Origin: Hemerocallis citrina | Taxonomy: Eukaryota; Streptophyta; Magnoliopsida; Asparagales; Asphodelaceae | DNA length: 64,000 nt | Direction: 5' to 3' | Assembly (NCBI GenBank): GCA_017893485.1 | Contig: CM030362.1 | Coordinates: 34,913,565-34,977,564, forward strand | In this document: positions 33,065 through 41,810 of the stretch, piece after piece | Layout: each line of letters starts with the position of its first letter | How positions within the stretch are numbered: position 1 is the stretch's first letter | Position numbers and translations under genes: made by a program | The notes under the pieces: generated by a model | Database searches by the model: none | The model's input: only the letters and a program-made list of their open reading frames with translations | Told to the model about the DNA's origin: nothing

Positions 33065-33781
33065 GAGCATCTGTAGTCGTTTATGTTAAAATTATCCATA
33101 TATGGATAAATAGAAATAAGAATTTCGATTTCGCTGCACTCGTCGAAAGCTATTTTATAGCAATCAATCATATAATATTAAGCGACGACACTTGATGTGC
33201 CGTCGGAGAAAAAAAAAGCAAAATTTGGGACGGAATCGTCGGATGGCACATGAAGTGCCGTCCGTTTAAAAAAAAAAAAAAAAAATCCGGCTGTGTGACT
33301 AGGACGGCACATGAAGTGCCGTCCGACACACTCTTAATTGACCCAAAATGCTTAAGCACATACTTAAGCACATTAAGCACATACTTAAGCACATATGAAG
33401 CATACTCTGAGTCTCTGACACACTGACACACACAATTAGCACACTGACACACACTTAAGCACATAATGGTTTTTTTTATTAAAACTCGACGGACGTCACT
33501 TCATGTGCCGTCCGGGATATGTGGCTTCTGCCGATTAAAATATAATTTTTTCAAACGGACGGCACTTCAAGTGCCGTCCGACGCTTATAATAATAATTTT
33601 TTTAGTGGGACGGCTCTTCGAACGCCGTCCCTCAGATATCGATAAATGCTATATCGATTCTCATTTATAGCAATCTACTGTAGCGATTTATCGATAATAT
33701 CGATATATAGCAAACGACTGCAGCTGCTTTTTAACCCAAATATCGATATTATCGATATATAGCAAACGACTACAGATGCTC
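33065..33781. mobile_element. PIF/Harbinger-type MITE, 717 bp, built from palindromes, TSD TTA
   Basis: The ends are GAGCATCTGTAGTCGTTT and its inverse AAACGACTACAGATGCTC, flanked by TTA on both sides (33,062-33,064 and 33,782-33,784). The 3-bp TWA target and GAGCATC start fit PIF/Harbinger (Tourist-like) elements. Inside are six GACGGCAC..GTGCCGTC hairpins (about 33,183, 33,240, 33,302, 33,487, 33,556 and 33,607), a CTTAAGCACATA repeat at 33,350-33,400, and a duplicated ATCGATATTATCGATATATA near the right end. No coding region. Confidence 0.85.
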
Positions 33782-33784
33782 TTA

Positions 33785-33989
33785 TATCACACCAGCCAAC
33801 TCCTTTAAAGGAGAAAATTGGGAAAATGAAAAGGGCAAAAAAAAATTGGGGGAATGAAGTGTTGTGCACGTGGAGAAAATTGAGGGAATAAAAAGGGCCA
33901 AAAAAAAAAAAGTCTACCAGCACGTGCGTTGCACGAGTTGGGTTAAGGACAAATTACACTAAGGCCTTCTCCCATTATAGTAGTAGAGA
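33785..33989 (-). mobile_element. Helitron 5'-end fragment
   Basis: The minus strand begins TCTCTACTACTATAATGGGA at 33,989, followed by GGCCTTAGTGTAATTTGTCC and a GTGCAACGCACGTG palindrome. This is the same subterminal order as in the mini-Helitrons at 37,939 and 12,925. No 3' hairpin with CTAG was found nearby, so the left limit is arbitrary. Confidence 0.5.
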
Positions 33990-34000
33990 TATATATATAT

Positions 34001-34370
34001 AGGAAAAGCTTCGGTTGAGCACTACTCTAGTGCTCACCGCGTGAACAATAGGCCTTCGGGCATTCATATCGAAAATCCGAACCGTTCACATTGATCTACA
34101 CATCTAAATTAGTCTAAATATGTAAAAACAAATCATTTGAAATCCATTTGCTCATCCATCATATGACTATAAAAACAATGATTTTCAGCCATACAATTTT
34201 GTAACACTTCAATGAATGGGGAAATAAATTTCAAATGATTTGATTTTACATATTTAGACTAATTTAGATGTGTAGATCAATGTGAACGGTTCGGATTTTC
34301 GATATGAACGCCTGAAGGCCTAGTGTTCACGCGGTGAGCACTAGAGTAGTGCTCAACCGAAGCTTTCCCT
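34001..34370. mobile_element. Foldback MITE, 370 bp
   Basis: AGGAAAAGCTTCGGTTGAGC at the left and its near-inverse at the right are parts of arms that pair over more than 100 bp (ACTACTCTAGTGCTCACCGC, GAAAATCCGAACCGTTCACA). Both ends sit in (AT)n, so the TSD cannot be resolved. It shares its central sequence with the element at 24,702-25,052. Confidence 0.75.
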
Positions 34371-34568
34371 ATATATATATATATTAATTTGAAATAACAC
34401 TGAGGGTTACATATTGTTCGTGAGATTATTATTATTACCTGTGCAATTGTTCTGTATTATTTATATTGCTGAGTTAATTGGATAAACAGCTTATGGGTGA
34501 CGTTAGTCATTCGCTGGGCCAACGTTACGTGCTCGTATTCCGTATTTTTGAAAAGCGGGGTGTGACAA

Positions 34569-35191
34569 ACCCGCTTCAAGTCTATCGTCTGTTTCTTCGT
34601 CTTCTTCATCATCATCGACTAAATCATGATTAACGGTAGCATTTTCAAATATTCCGAAAACATTAGTATTCCGAATGTAATCATTAACCAAACTTGGTTG
34701 ACGTGGCAACTCAAATTCAGTAGGATTGTAAGGACAGTGGGATTGCATGAGATGTTTGAACTGGATTCAAACTGATCTTATGTATCGACACTTCACGTGC
34801 GGAGCTTGAACTAGAGTTAGCATGTGGTTGGGCATTAATAAGTTGGGTGTGCTGAATATATAGCTCTAATGCAGACCAACTAAAATTCGGATAAAGTGTT
34901 CTACCAATCATGGACTTCAGAGAGTTATCGTTTCCTACGGGCACAGTCATAAAATATTAACCATCACGTTTTCCCGCCTTTTCCCGCTGCATAACGTGCT
35001 AAAATTTTAAAATTCCATCGTTCTCTATCCCAATTAGTAACCTCATAAACTTTCTCAACAAGTTCTTCCATTGTAATTGTACGGGGTGCCCAAATTATTT
35101 CAGGATCAACGACACTATAACAATAACCTATTTTTGGGTCACAAATAATTTCACCACCAAAATAAAGCCAAATAGGAATATCGTAATCCAT
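34569..35191 (-). pseudogene. MULE transposase N-terminal region, frameshifted
   Basis: The minus strand starts MDYDIPIWLYFGGEIICDP at 35,191, close to the right TIR as expected. It continues with IIWAPRTITMEELVEKVYEV and KILARYAAGKGGK, then changes frame to MTVPVGNDNSLKSMIGRT...LELYI with a Ser run (34,950-34,717), then to a third frame with an acidic DDDEEDEETDD section, and meets the solo LTR at 34,568. A short 'gel-like' opening domain, a Ser tract and an acidic linker are the usual N-terminal layout of plant MuDR-type transposases. The DDE catalytic domain and zinc finger are not present. Assignment rests on this layout and the MULE context. Confidence 0.55.
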
Positions 35192-36092
35192 ACCTATACA
35201 TATTTATATAAAAAATAACCATTATCTGCTAAACAATATATATGCAATAAAATGATATACAAATCATATCTTCAAATTAATGATCAGAAAAGTTGAGCAA
35301 TTTTTTAGCTTCGAGCAGACGGCATAGTGAATGGGTTGATAACAAATCCGCTTCATAAATACCCAAACAAAGAAATTTTGGAAGATGTTTTTAGAGTTTT
35401 GAGAGTGGGAGGAGATATGAATGTGAAAGATGAAGGAAATCCTTTAAGATTTTGTAGAATTTTTTTGAGTAACATCATCAATTGGGAAGCTAGGATTTTG
35501 GAGTTGGGTTTCGAAATTGGGAGAGAATGAGAAGAGAGAGATAGAATATGAAGAGAATAGACAGCGACAACGAGTGTGATTTAAGTGAAATCCCAATCGA
35601 CCCCCGCTATCTCAATTAGTGCCTGGTTTAAATGAGCGCGCTAACGGAGTTAGCGAGTCTATACTTGAGATTTTTTTCAAACACTCTTACTTGAGGAGAA
35701 AAGTAGTGATCCCTAACACACGTTGACTGAGATAGCGTGCAGGTTTTTACCAGACGTGCTATCTCAGTCAGCGACATAAACTTTTTGGTATTTAACTTTC
35801 AAACTGAGATAGTGTGCAGGTTTTTACCAGACGTGCTATCTCAGTTAGCGACATAAACTTTTTGGTATTTAACTTTCAAACTGGGATAATTTGGTATATA
35901 CTTATAAAAAGTGGGATAGTTTGGTAAAAAATTCTATAATGCCCTAGTCAATATCTAAATATGGTTCAATTTTAAAAAGATGATTACTTATGCGTGGATT
36001 CAACTATTATTGCAGATGAATAAGTAAACATTAATTTGTAAACTATATAACACGATTCGTACATTAGGAAGTAACATCTAATAATCATTTCA

Positions 36093-36285
36093 TCTATCTT
36101 TAACTATTATAATCGCCAATAGGAGAGTTGGAATCGTCGTTTGTAATTCTACCAACTTATGTTCATTGTTCGTGTATAACTAATATAAAAAGAGGTCCAA
36201 GGTTCGATGCTAGACTACATTGAAAATTTCTACTTACTAAAAATATATACATATTAAGACGTGCATCTCACATGTATATTACTAG
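36093..36285 (+). mobile_element. Mini-Helitron, 193 bp
   Basis: It starts TCTATCTTTAACTATTATAA after an A and ends CGTGCATCTCACATG...ATTACTAG before a T, matching Helitron 5' TC, the 3' hairpin and CTAG with insertion between A and T. The interior holds AAGGTTCGATGCTAGACTAC, similar to a tRNA box B. Non-coding. Confidence 0.5.
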
Positions 36286-36619
36286 TATACAATAATGCTA
36301 CACCAATAACTTTTTTCTTTACCATCTTCGGTGACAATACTGGGAGGTTTCTACAACCTGCTTTTCAATAATCTCTAATGATACTGTATCATCTAAGATA
36401 ATAAAAAAAACAAGTGGGCATAGCATTACTGTTCTACATAATTGTTTCGCTATTAATGATAGACCGAGTGATTTTAATGGATCATTATCAACTGTACTCT
36501 ATGACAATGAATACCGTTAAAAACAGTAAGTAGCCAAAATACCTTATCAAAATAACACGATAAGCTTATCTAGCCAAAATACCTGATCTAAATCCTCCGT
36601 GATACGCTTCAAGTGGGTG

Positions 36620-36985
36620 TTTGCGTGCCGTAGAAGCGGTGCACGAAATTTATTTGACATACATACAATTAGTTGGTCCTTGCTTCGTGACTGGGCCCAA
36701 GATGGGATCCAATAATATTGGTGGAGGTATGAGCCAAGCTGTGACCGGTTCGACCTGGCAGATTGTGGGGTTGTTGATTTTTGGTTTGTCGACCCATTCC
36801 TATGGGTGCTGGAGTGAAATCTAATTGTATGTACTAGTCCTGTCGCTTCATGTTATATTTTTATGTTTGTAGTATGTAATTTGGCCAACTGCGCTGGGTT
36901 TGTTTGGTTAATTTCTTATTAATGAAACAGGGTTGCCATATTCCACCTTTTTCTTAAAATAAATAAATTAATTAATTTTAAAAAA
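36620..36985 (+). mobile_element. LINE 3'-end fragment
   Basis: CTGGGTTTGTTT...CTTATTAATGAAACAGGG...ATATTCCACCTTTTTC and an A-rich tail (AAATAAATAAATTAATTAA) match, on the opposite strand, the tail of the insert at 47,913-50,024. The 5' limit is uncertain; the short frame inside is not recognised. Confidence 0.45.
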
Positions 36986-37259
36986 AAACTTATCAAGTTA
37001 TCATATTAATACTCCATAAAAGGTGATTATAATACTTACAAAATTTTTCTTGTTTCGTGTGAACACCTAGAAGTTAGAAGTTAGCACATACACTACAAAT
37101 CTTCTTCTATTACACTTCCAATTAGACACATGTAATGTGCACGTTTTTATTTTTAATTCCAGTTATTATTTTAAATTAATTAACTAGTAAAAATTGGTCG
37201 TGCACCACACGCGGCTTACCGTACACTTTTAGCATTATACATTCTTTAAATATCGTTTC

Positions 37260-37854
37260 TATTTGTTTATCATGTTTCACTTGCTTGTATGCATTGTATG
37301 TTGTTGCGAACCCTTGTCTTCTATCCCGTTGGTGGTTGCTGAGTAGCCTGCTTTAGCGTTAGTCGCTGACTTCTCGTTCAGTCTTTAGCAAACTGCCCAG
37401 TATCTTGTGTTGGTTTTTACTATTCTCCATCTATCTATTTCTGCTGAGGCTGTCTGTATTGGGGTGCTTCTTTCTCTGTCGCTGGAGCAGTGCTTCGGGT
37501 TCTCTCTACATCCCGATTATGGTAGGTTCATCGCTGTTGCCTCTTTGTCAGGCTCTAGGGTGCGGAGGAGCCTTCTTCACCTTCGCTCCGGTCGTTCGGA
37601 GCTGCCTCGTCTTCTGCGCTGAGTCCCGGCTTGGTCAGCTTAATTGGTCTGCGGATTGCTTGTTGTTTGTGTTCTAATGGGATGTTGGTTTTAGCTTATA
37701 GTTTGAGTCCGTATCGACTCGTGTGTATTGATATTAGGAGTAGTGTATCTGTTTTGACTGTTTTACATCTTGTAAGACCTCTCTGTTGTAATTATTGTGT
37801 TATTAATATATGGCTGGAGTCCTTAGACTCTATCCGTTTCATCAAAAAAAAAAA
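37260..37854 (+). mobile_element. 5'-truncated LINE tail with poly(A)
   Basis: The segment ends TTACATCTTGTAAGACC...TGGCTGGAGTCCTTAGACTC...CGTTTCATC plus an 11-A tail (37,844-37,854). It matches the 3' end of the LINE at 26,868-29,517, read on its own strand. No intact ORF2 domain is present, and the 5' limit is approximate. Confidence 0.55.
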
Positions 37855-37938
37855 TATCTATACCAATAAAATATTTGAACAATATTATATCTTGTGAAGA
37901 CAATCTATCACAAAAACAACCAGTACAATTATAAATAA

Positions 37939-38229
37939 CTAGTAATTTAAACGTGCGATGCACGTCTTGATAATTTTAAAAAATAAAAATAAAAATTCTA
38001 ACGGAAGAAGGATTTGAACTGAATTTTTTTTTATATTAATTATGTACGTGCGTTGTACGTGTTGGTAGAATGACAAAATGACAAATGACACTAAGTAGAA
38101 AAATTTAGATGTAGTGTAGATTTGAACTTAAGATCTCATTTAGAATAGTTATGCATGTGTGTTGAACGTGTTGGTAGATTTACAAATTTAGAAATGACAC
38201 TAAGGCCTTTTTCATTATAATATTAGAGA
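37939..38229 (-). mobile_element. Mini-Helitron, 291 bp
   Basis: On the minus strand it starts TCTCTAATATTATAATGAAA (38,229) and ends with the hairpin ACGTGCATCGCACGT, then TTAAATTA and CTAG (37,939), between host T and A on that strand's ends as Helitrons require. ACGTGCGTTGTACGT and CATGTGTGTTGAACG palindromes repeat inside. The 12,925-13,107 element is a worn sister copy. Confidence 0.7.
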
Positions 38230-39108
38230 TTAGAGATTAGAGATTATTCGAGATATAACTACAGTAAATGTAGAATAAGATAATATCAAGTACATTTTTT
38301 TTTTAATGCAGAACACCATATAAAACTTCACTGAGTATGTTAAATTATAGCCTACAACTTGGACTTTTACTTCGTACAGATTTAATTACTCGAAAGGGAT
38401 GAGACCACTCAATTTTAGAATGCAATTTCTTCTTTTAATAAATATTAATCTATTCATATATTTTTGACTTCTTTTAATAGATATTAATCTATTCATATAT
38501 TTTTGACTTCTTTTAATAAATATTAACCTATTCATATATATTTTGAGTATATGTAGTAATTTTGACATTCTTTGCAAAAGATGAGCACGTATCCATGTCT
38601 CATTTAGCATTAACCAAGCAAACCCAAGCCTTCCCTTCTTCTTTCAATTGTACTAAAACATGAGAGTACTATGGGAGGAAAACAACATATTAAATTATTC
38701 GAAGATTTGAAGAAGAAGAAGAAAAAAAAAGAGTATAATCCACCATAAGAGAGAAAATGTTTGTTACATCAAGAGTTGCTTGAATAGCAAAACAAACAAA
38801 CAAATAAATATCACAACAATTCTTGCAAGGAATAACCGACAAATAACTATGCAATGTCCCACAATTAACCTGCAACCACATATTAGTGCAAATCTAGTCA
38901 ATATGAATTACAACGGACATAAGTACATTCCAAACAATTCCTAGTTATAAAGAAATGACACCATCCCAACGTGACGCAAAATCTTGTAAATGAACAACAA
39001 ATTCATATGCTTTAAAAGTACTCTCTTATGGTTTAGTTAAATCTAAACTTCATCTCCCTTCCAAGCCATGGTGGTGGCAGTTAGATACACAGTAGGCACA
39101 CAAAGGAG
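38230..39108. repeat. AT-rich DNA with three 39-bp tandem units at 38,429-38,545
   Basis: CTTCTTTTAATA(A/G)ATATTAA(T/C)CTATTCATATAT recurs at 38,429, 38,468 and 38,507. The rest of the stretch has no recognisable gene. Confidence 0.6.
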
Positions 39109-39317
39109 CAAGGCCGGCCCTCACCTTGAGGCCGGTGAGGCCGGCGGCTGCTTCAGGCCCCGAAATTTTTGCAATTTTAGTGGCACCAAATTTGTATTTT
39201 CCTTGTAAATATAAGCACGTATTTTGCCCGTAAAAAATTATATTGTTATTAGGGACCCCAAAAAATAATTATTTGGGCCTTTTGCCTCGGGCCATCGGGA
39301 ACTCAGGGCCGGCCCTG
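39109..39317. mobile_element. hAT MITE, 209 bp, perfect 8-bp TSD
   Basis: The ends CAAGGCCGGCCCT and AGGGCCGGCCCTG are inverted repeats. CAAAGGAG occurs immediately on both sides (39,101-39,108 and 39,318-39,325), the 8-bp duplication typical of hAT. Non-coding. Confidence 0.88.
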
Positions 39318-39412
39318 CAAAGGAGACCATGGACAAAGCACAAGATTTCCCCATTCTATGAAGCACAGATACAGGTACAGAGTGCAGTGCAGGTACGACA
39401 CAACATGGATAC

Positions 39413-40096
39413 TGTTAGGATTTGTGGCCTCAATTACATGTAAGCACGGGGTACTTGAAGTTGGAGAAGAAGAGGAGTAGACAAAGAAGTAAGAGAAGAC
39501 AAGCAACAAGAAGAATAAGTGAAGTCTGGAGGGTTGCGGTCGACCGGTCAGGGGCGCAGTCGACCGACCCAGTCGACTGAGGGTTCTTCGAGTGTAGGCG
39601 TCCAACAGAGGAGGGGACGGTCGACCGGTCACTAGGGGTGCGGTCGACCGGTCAGCCCTCGGGTCTGGATCTGCACGATGCGGTCGACCGGCTTAGGGTG
39701 CGGTCAACCGACACCGACGCTGATTGTTCTTTTGGGCTTACGGGAGAAAGACCCAATTTACTATATTTGTGTTTATCTTTTAGGATTTACTTGAGGGCTA
39801 TATATATGGTCGTAAACTCTAGGGTTTAGTTAGTGCTGATCATTATTCAACTTCTAGAGAGATTGTGCCGAGTGTTGCAAAGGTGAGAGAGAGATTGAGA
39901 GTTGTTATCTCTTTTGTAATCTTTGTATTTCTTTGGGAATAAGAAGTATTGGTTATCTCTGCATATTGGTTGTGTTTTTGTGAGATCCATATATTGTGGT
40001 GGCTTGTTCTTGGTTCATCTATTTTTTGGGAGTTTCTATTACTTGTGGTGCACTTCCCCTATTAGCACTACGAGTTGAGAGTAGATTTCTCCGACA
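39413..40096 (+). mobile_element. Solo LTR, 684 bp, copia-like, TSD GATAC
   Basis: It starts TGTTAGGATTTGTGG and ends TTTCTCCGACA. GATAC flanks both sides (39,408-39,412 and 40,097-40,101). GGTCGACCG motifs cluster at 39,537-39,715, and a TATATATATGG stretch near 39,800 precedes a purine-rich leader. No internal domain follows, so it is a solo LTR. Confidence 0.82.
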
Positions 40097-40654
40097 GATA
40101 CAAGAATTAATGTGTAGTTTTACAAAAAAGTAAAGTACGGGTGCGTTGGTTAGAACCTTAAATATAATATATTTTACATTATCTATATAAATAAATATTT
40201 ATTTATTTTCTTAAAATTGTGAATATTTAAACTATTTTATAAAATTATAAGAATACATTATAATTATGAGCATTTTTTTGATAAAATAATTGATAATCTA
40301 ACTATCAAAACATTATGTATACTTATTTTGTGTTTGAGCATAAGATTAAATTTATGTTTTTGAAATTACACTAGGTCCCCAAATATTTATTTAAGCATAA
40401 TTGTGTCCAAAAGTTGTAAAAAACATATTTTAAAAATTGGATACTTCTTGGGTAAGCACTCGAGAGTACTAATGAGTATCGACATCCGATACGCACTCGA
40501 CGCAGATACGTTGGACGTTTGGAAGTACCCTTTCTTCCTAGCCCCCAGTAGACATAAACTAGATGGGGCAAGCCAACATGTGACCCTCGACTTGTCATTC
40601 TACAATGCACCTACAAGTAGCGTGAAACCCTATTCCAAGAATGAACCTCATCAT

Positions 40655-40956
40655 TAGGGCTGTAAATGAACCGGACGGTACATCGTCCGTCTGAGTCCGG
40701 CTCGAGAAATGGTCCGATCGTGGACCATTTGAACTGTTCTACGAACCGAACTCGAACAAATTATTAGATCCGATGCTTTACCGAGTCCGGTCCGTCCGAA
40801 CAAGCATAACTTTTTGCTTTTATAACGAACCGAGTCCGGACTATAAAAATTTTGTCCGATCTTGACCGAGCCGGACATAAGCCCGTCCAAGTAGAATTTC
40901 GGTCCGAGCTTGAACATATGGCTGTCCGGTACTGTCTGGTCTGATTTACAGCCCTA
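40655..40956. mobile_element. hAT-like MITE, 302 bp, perfect 8-bp TSD
   Basis: The ends are TAGGGCTGTAAATGA and TGATTTACAGCCCTA. CTCATCAT is found directly at both borders (40,647-40,654 and 40,957-40,964). The interior has repeated CGAGTCCGG/CCGGAC motifs and no coding potential. Confidence 0.85.
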
Positions 40957-41132
40957 CTCATCATGTCAAAACTTATTAAGTTAAGTCGCTTCCAATTGCA
41001 AATGTCATGTTTGCTGATGGCATATTGAATTCGTCTTTCCAGTGAACACAAGGATAACCCAAATTAACTTGATAGAGTATGAATTGTCCATCTTTTAGAA
41101 GTAAAAGATAACAAAATTGCATGTAGAGTATG

Positions 41133-41400
41133 TGTTGGATGTATATGTATATTCTCAATATAATAGGATAATATTGTGTATATTATTCTATGGGGCAACA
41201 CGGATTTACACGTGTTATGTATTAATTATTGGAACGGGTTGAGTGGGCTAAAAGCCCAGTACCCTAAACCCAGTCTAATCTCTTTATAAGCTGGTCTAGA
41301 GATAGTGCTCTGTGACATTCCAATACTGATAAGCAGGGTATAATATCTTAAGCGGCTAGAGATTAACCCTAACCCTAATTTCCCCAAATCAGTATTAACA
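41133..41400 (+). repeat. Left LTR of the copia element (268 bp)
   Basis: TGTTGGATG...TTAACA with a TATA-like CTTTATAAGC near 41,281. Its sequence GTATAATATCTTAAG (41,338-41,352) has an exact inverted copy just inside the element at 41,403-41,417. Confidence 0.92.
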
Positions 41401-41810
41401 ATCTTAAGATATTATACAAGAAATAAAAATACTGAGATTGAGAGAGAGAGGGGGTTCGTCGGAATCTCACCCCGGCGTTCGCCGTCGCGAGTGCCGCAGT
41501 CGCGTTCTCCGCCGTCGCGTGCCGCTGTCCTGAGCGCCGTCGTGGGGCGTCGCGAGTGCCGCAGTCGCGTTCTCCGCCGTCGCGCGCCGCTGTCCTGAGC
41601 GCCGTCGTGGGGCGCCATCATCGGGAGCCATCGTTGGGCTCCGCCGCTGGGCTCCATCACTAGGCGACGTCGCTGGACTCAGCCGCTGGGCGCCATCGCT
41701 AGGCGAGGTCGGAGGACTCCGCCGCTGACCGCCACCTCTGGGCGACGCCGTTGGGCACCGACGTCGATCGCCACTGCCAGAGTTTTGCTCCTCCATCGAC
41801 ATCTGTTGAG
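41401..41810. other. GC-rich leader segment of the copia element
   Basis: After an inverted copy of an LTR motif comes a purine tract (GAGAGAGAGAGGGGG), then GC-rich DNA with a tandem duplication of about 68 bp (GCGAGTGCCGCAGTCGCGTT at about 41,487 and 41,555) and TGGGC(G/T)CC-type short repeats. Its base composition contrasts sharply with the AT-rich interior. A 111-codon minus-strand frame spans it but consists of repeat-driven Arg/Ser/Ala, so it is not called a gene. It could be captured genomic sequence or a structured leader. Confidence 0.5.

Larger units (their letters stand above)
31384..34568 (+). mobile_element. Solo LTR in the MULE transposase gene, about 3.2 kb with nested MITEs
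   Basis: It starts TGTAACCCTCATTCCCG (31,384) and ends AAAAGCGGGGTGTGACA (34,568). The flanks are AACCT (31,379-31,383) and AACCC (34,569-34,573), a 5-bp duplication with one mismatch. A TATA box (CCTATAAATAC) near 32,070 is followed by a pyrimidine-rich leader and GC-rich sequence to about 32,600. A (AT)n tract lies at 31,588-31,635. No gag, pol or primer-binding site is seen. A PIF MITE, a Helitron end and a foldback MITE lie in the 3' part. Confidence 0.72.
26804..35934. mobile_element. MULE, 9.1 kb including nested insertions, 9-bp TSD
   Basis: The ends GAATTTTTTACCAAACTATC (26,804) and their inverse (ending 35,934) are flanked by TATAATGCT (26,795-26,803) and TATAATGCC (35,935-35,943), a 9-bp TSD with one mismatch. 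The TIRs are several hundred bp long: TATCCCACTTTTT, GTCGCTAACTGAG and GCGCGCTATCTCAGTCAGCG motifs recur at about 26,804-26,867 plus 29,534-29,780 and, inverted, at 35,540-35,934. Inside are a plant-mobile-domain fragment (plus strand) and a transposase N-terminal pseudogene (minus strand) starting near the opposite TIRs. The left TIR is split by a LINE and the transposase by a solo LTR. Confidence 0.85.

Noticed and set aside
30228..33989. A large Helitron from the palindrome at 30,247 to the 5' end at 33,989
   Set aside because: The 3' end lacks a proper CTRR plus T, and the interval is already explained by the MULE, the solo LTR and the MITEs.
36290..36435. Possible small MITE (AATAATGCTAC ... 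GCATAGCATTACT)
   Set aside because: The inverted ends match over only about 9 bases with mismatches, and there is no TSD.
41362..41380. ACCCTAACCCTAA resembling telomere repeat
   Set aside because: Only about two units are present, and they lie within both copia LTRs and, separately, near the SUVH leader. This is a common motif in plant promoters and leaders.
41467..41802. Minus-strand 111-codon frame in the copia leader
   Set aside because: Its sequence is driven by tandem repeats and GC-rich codons, with no domain or start context.
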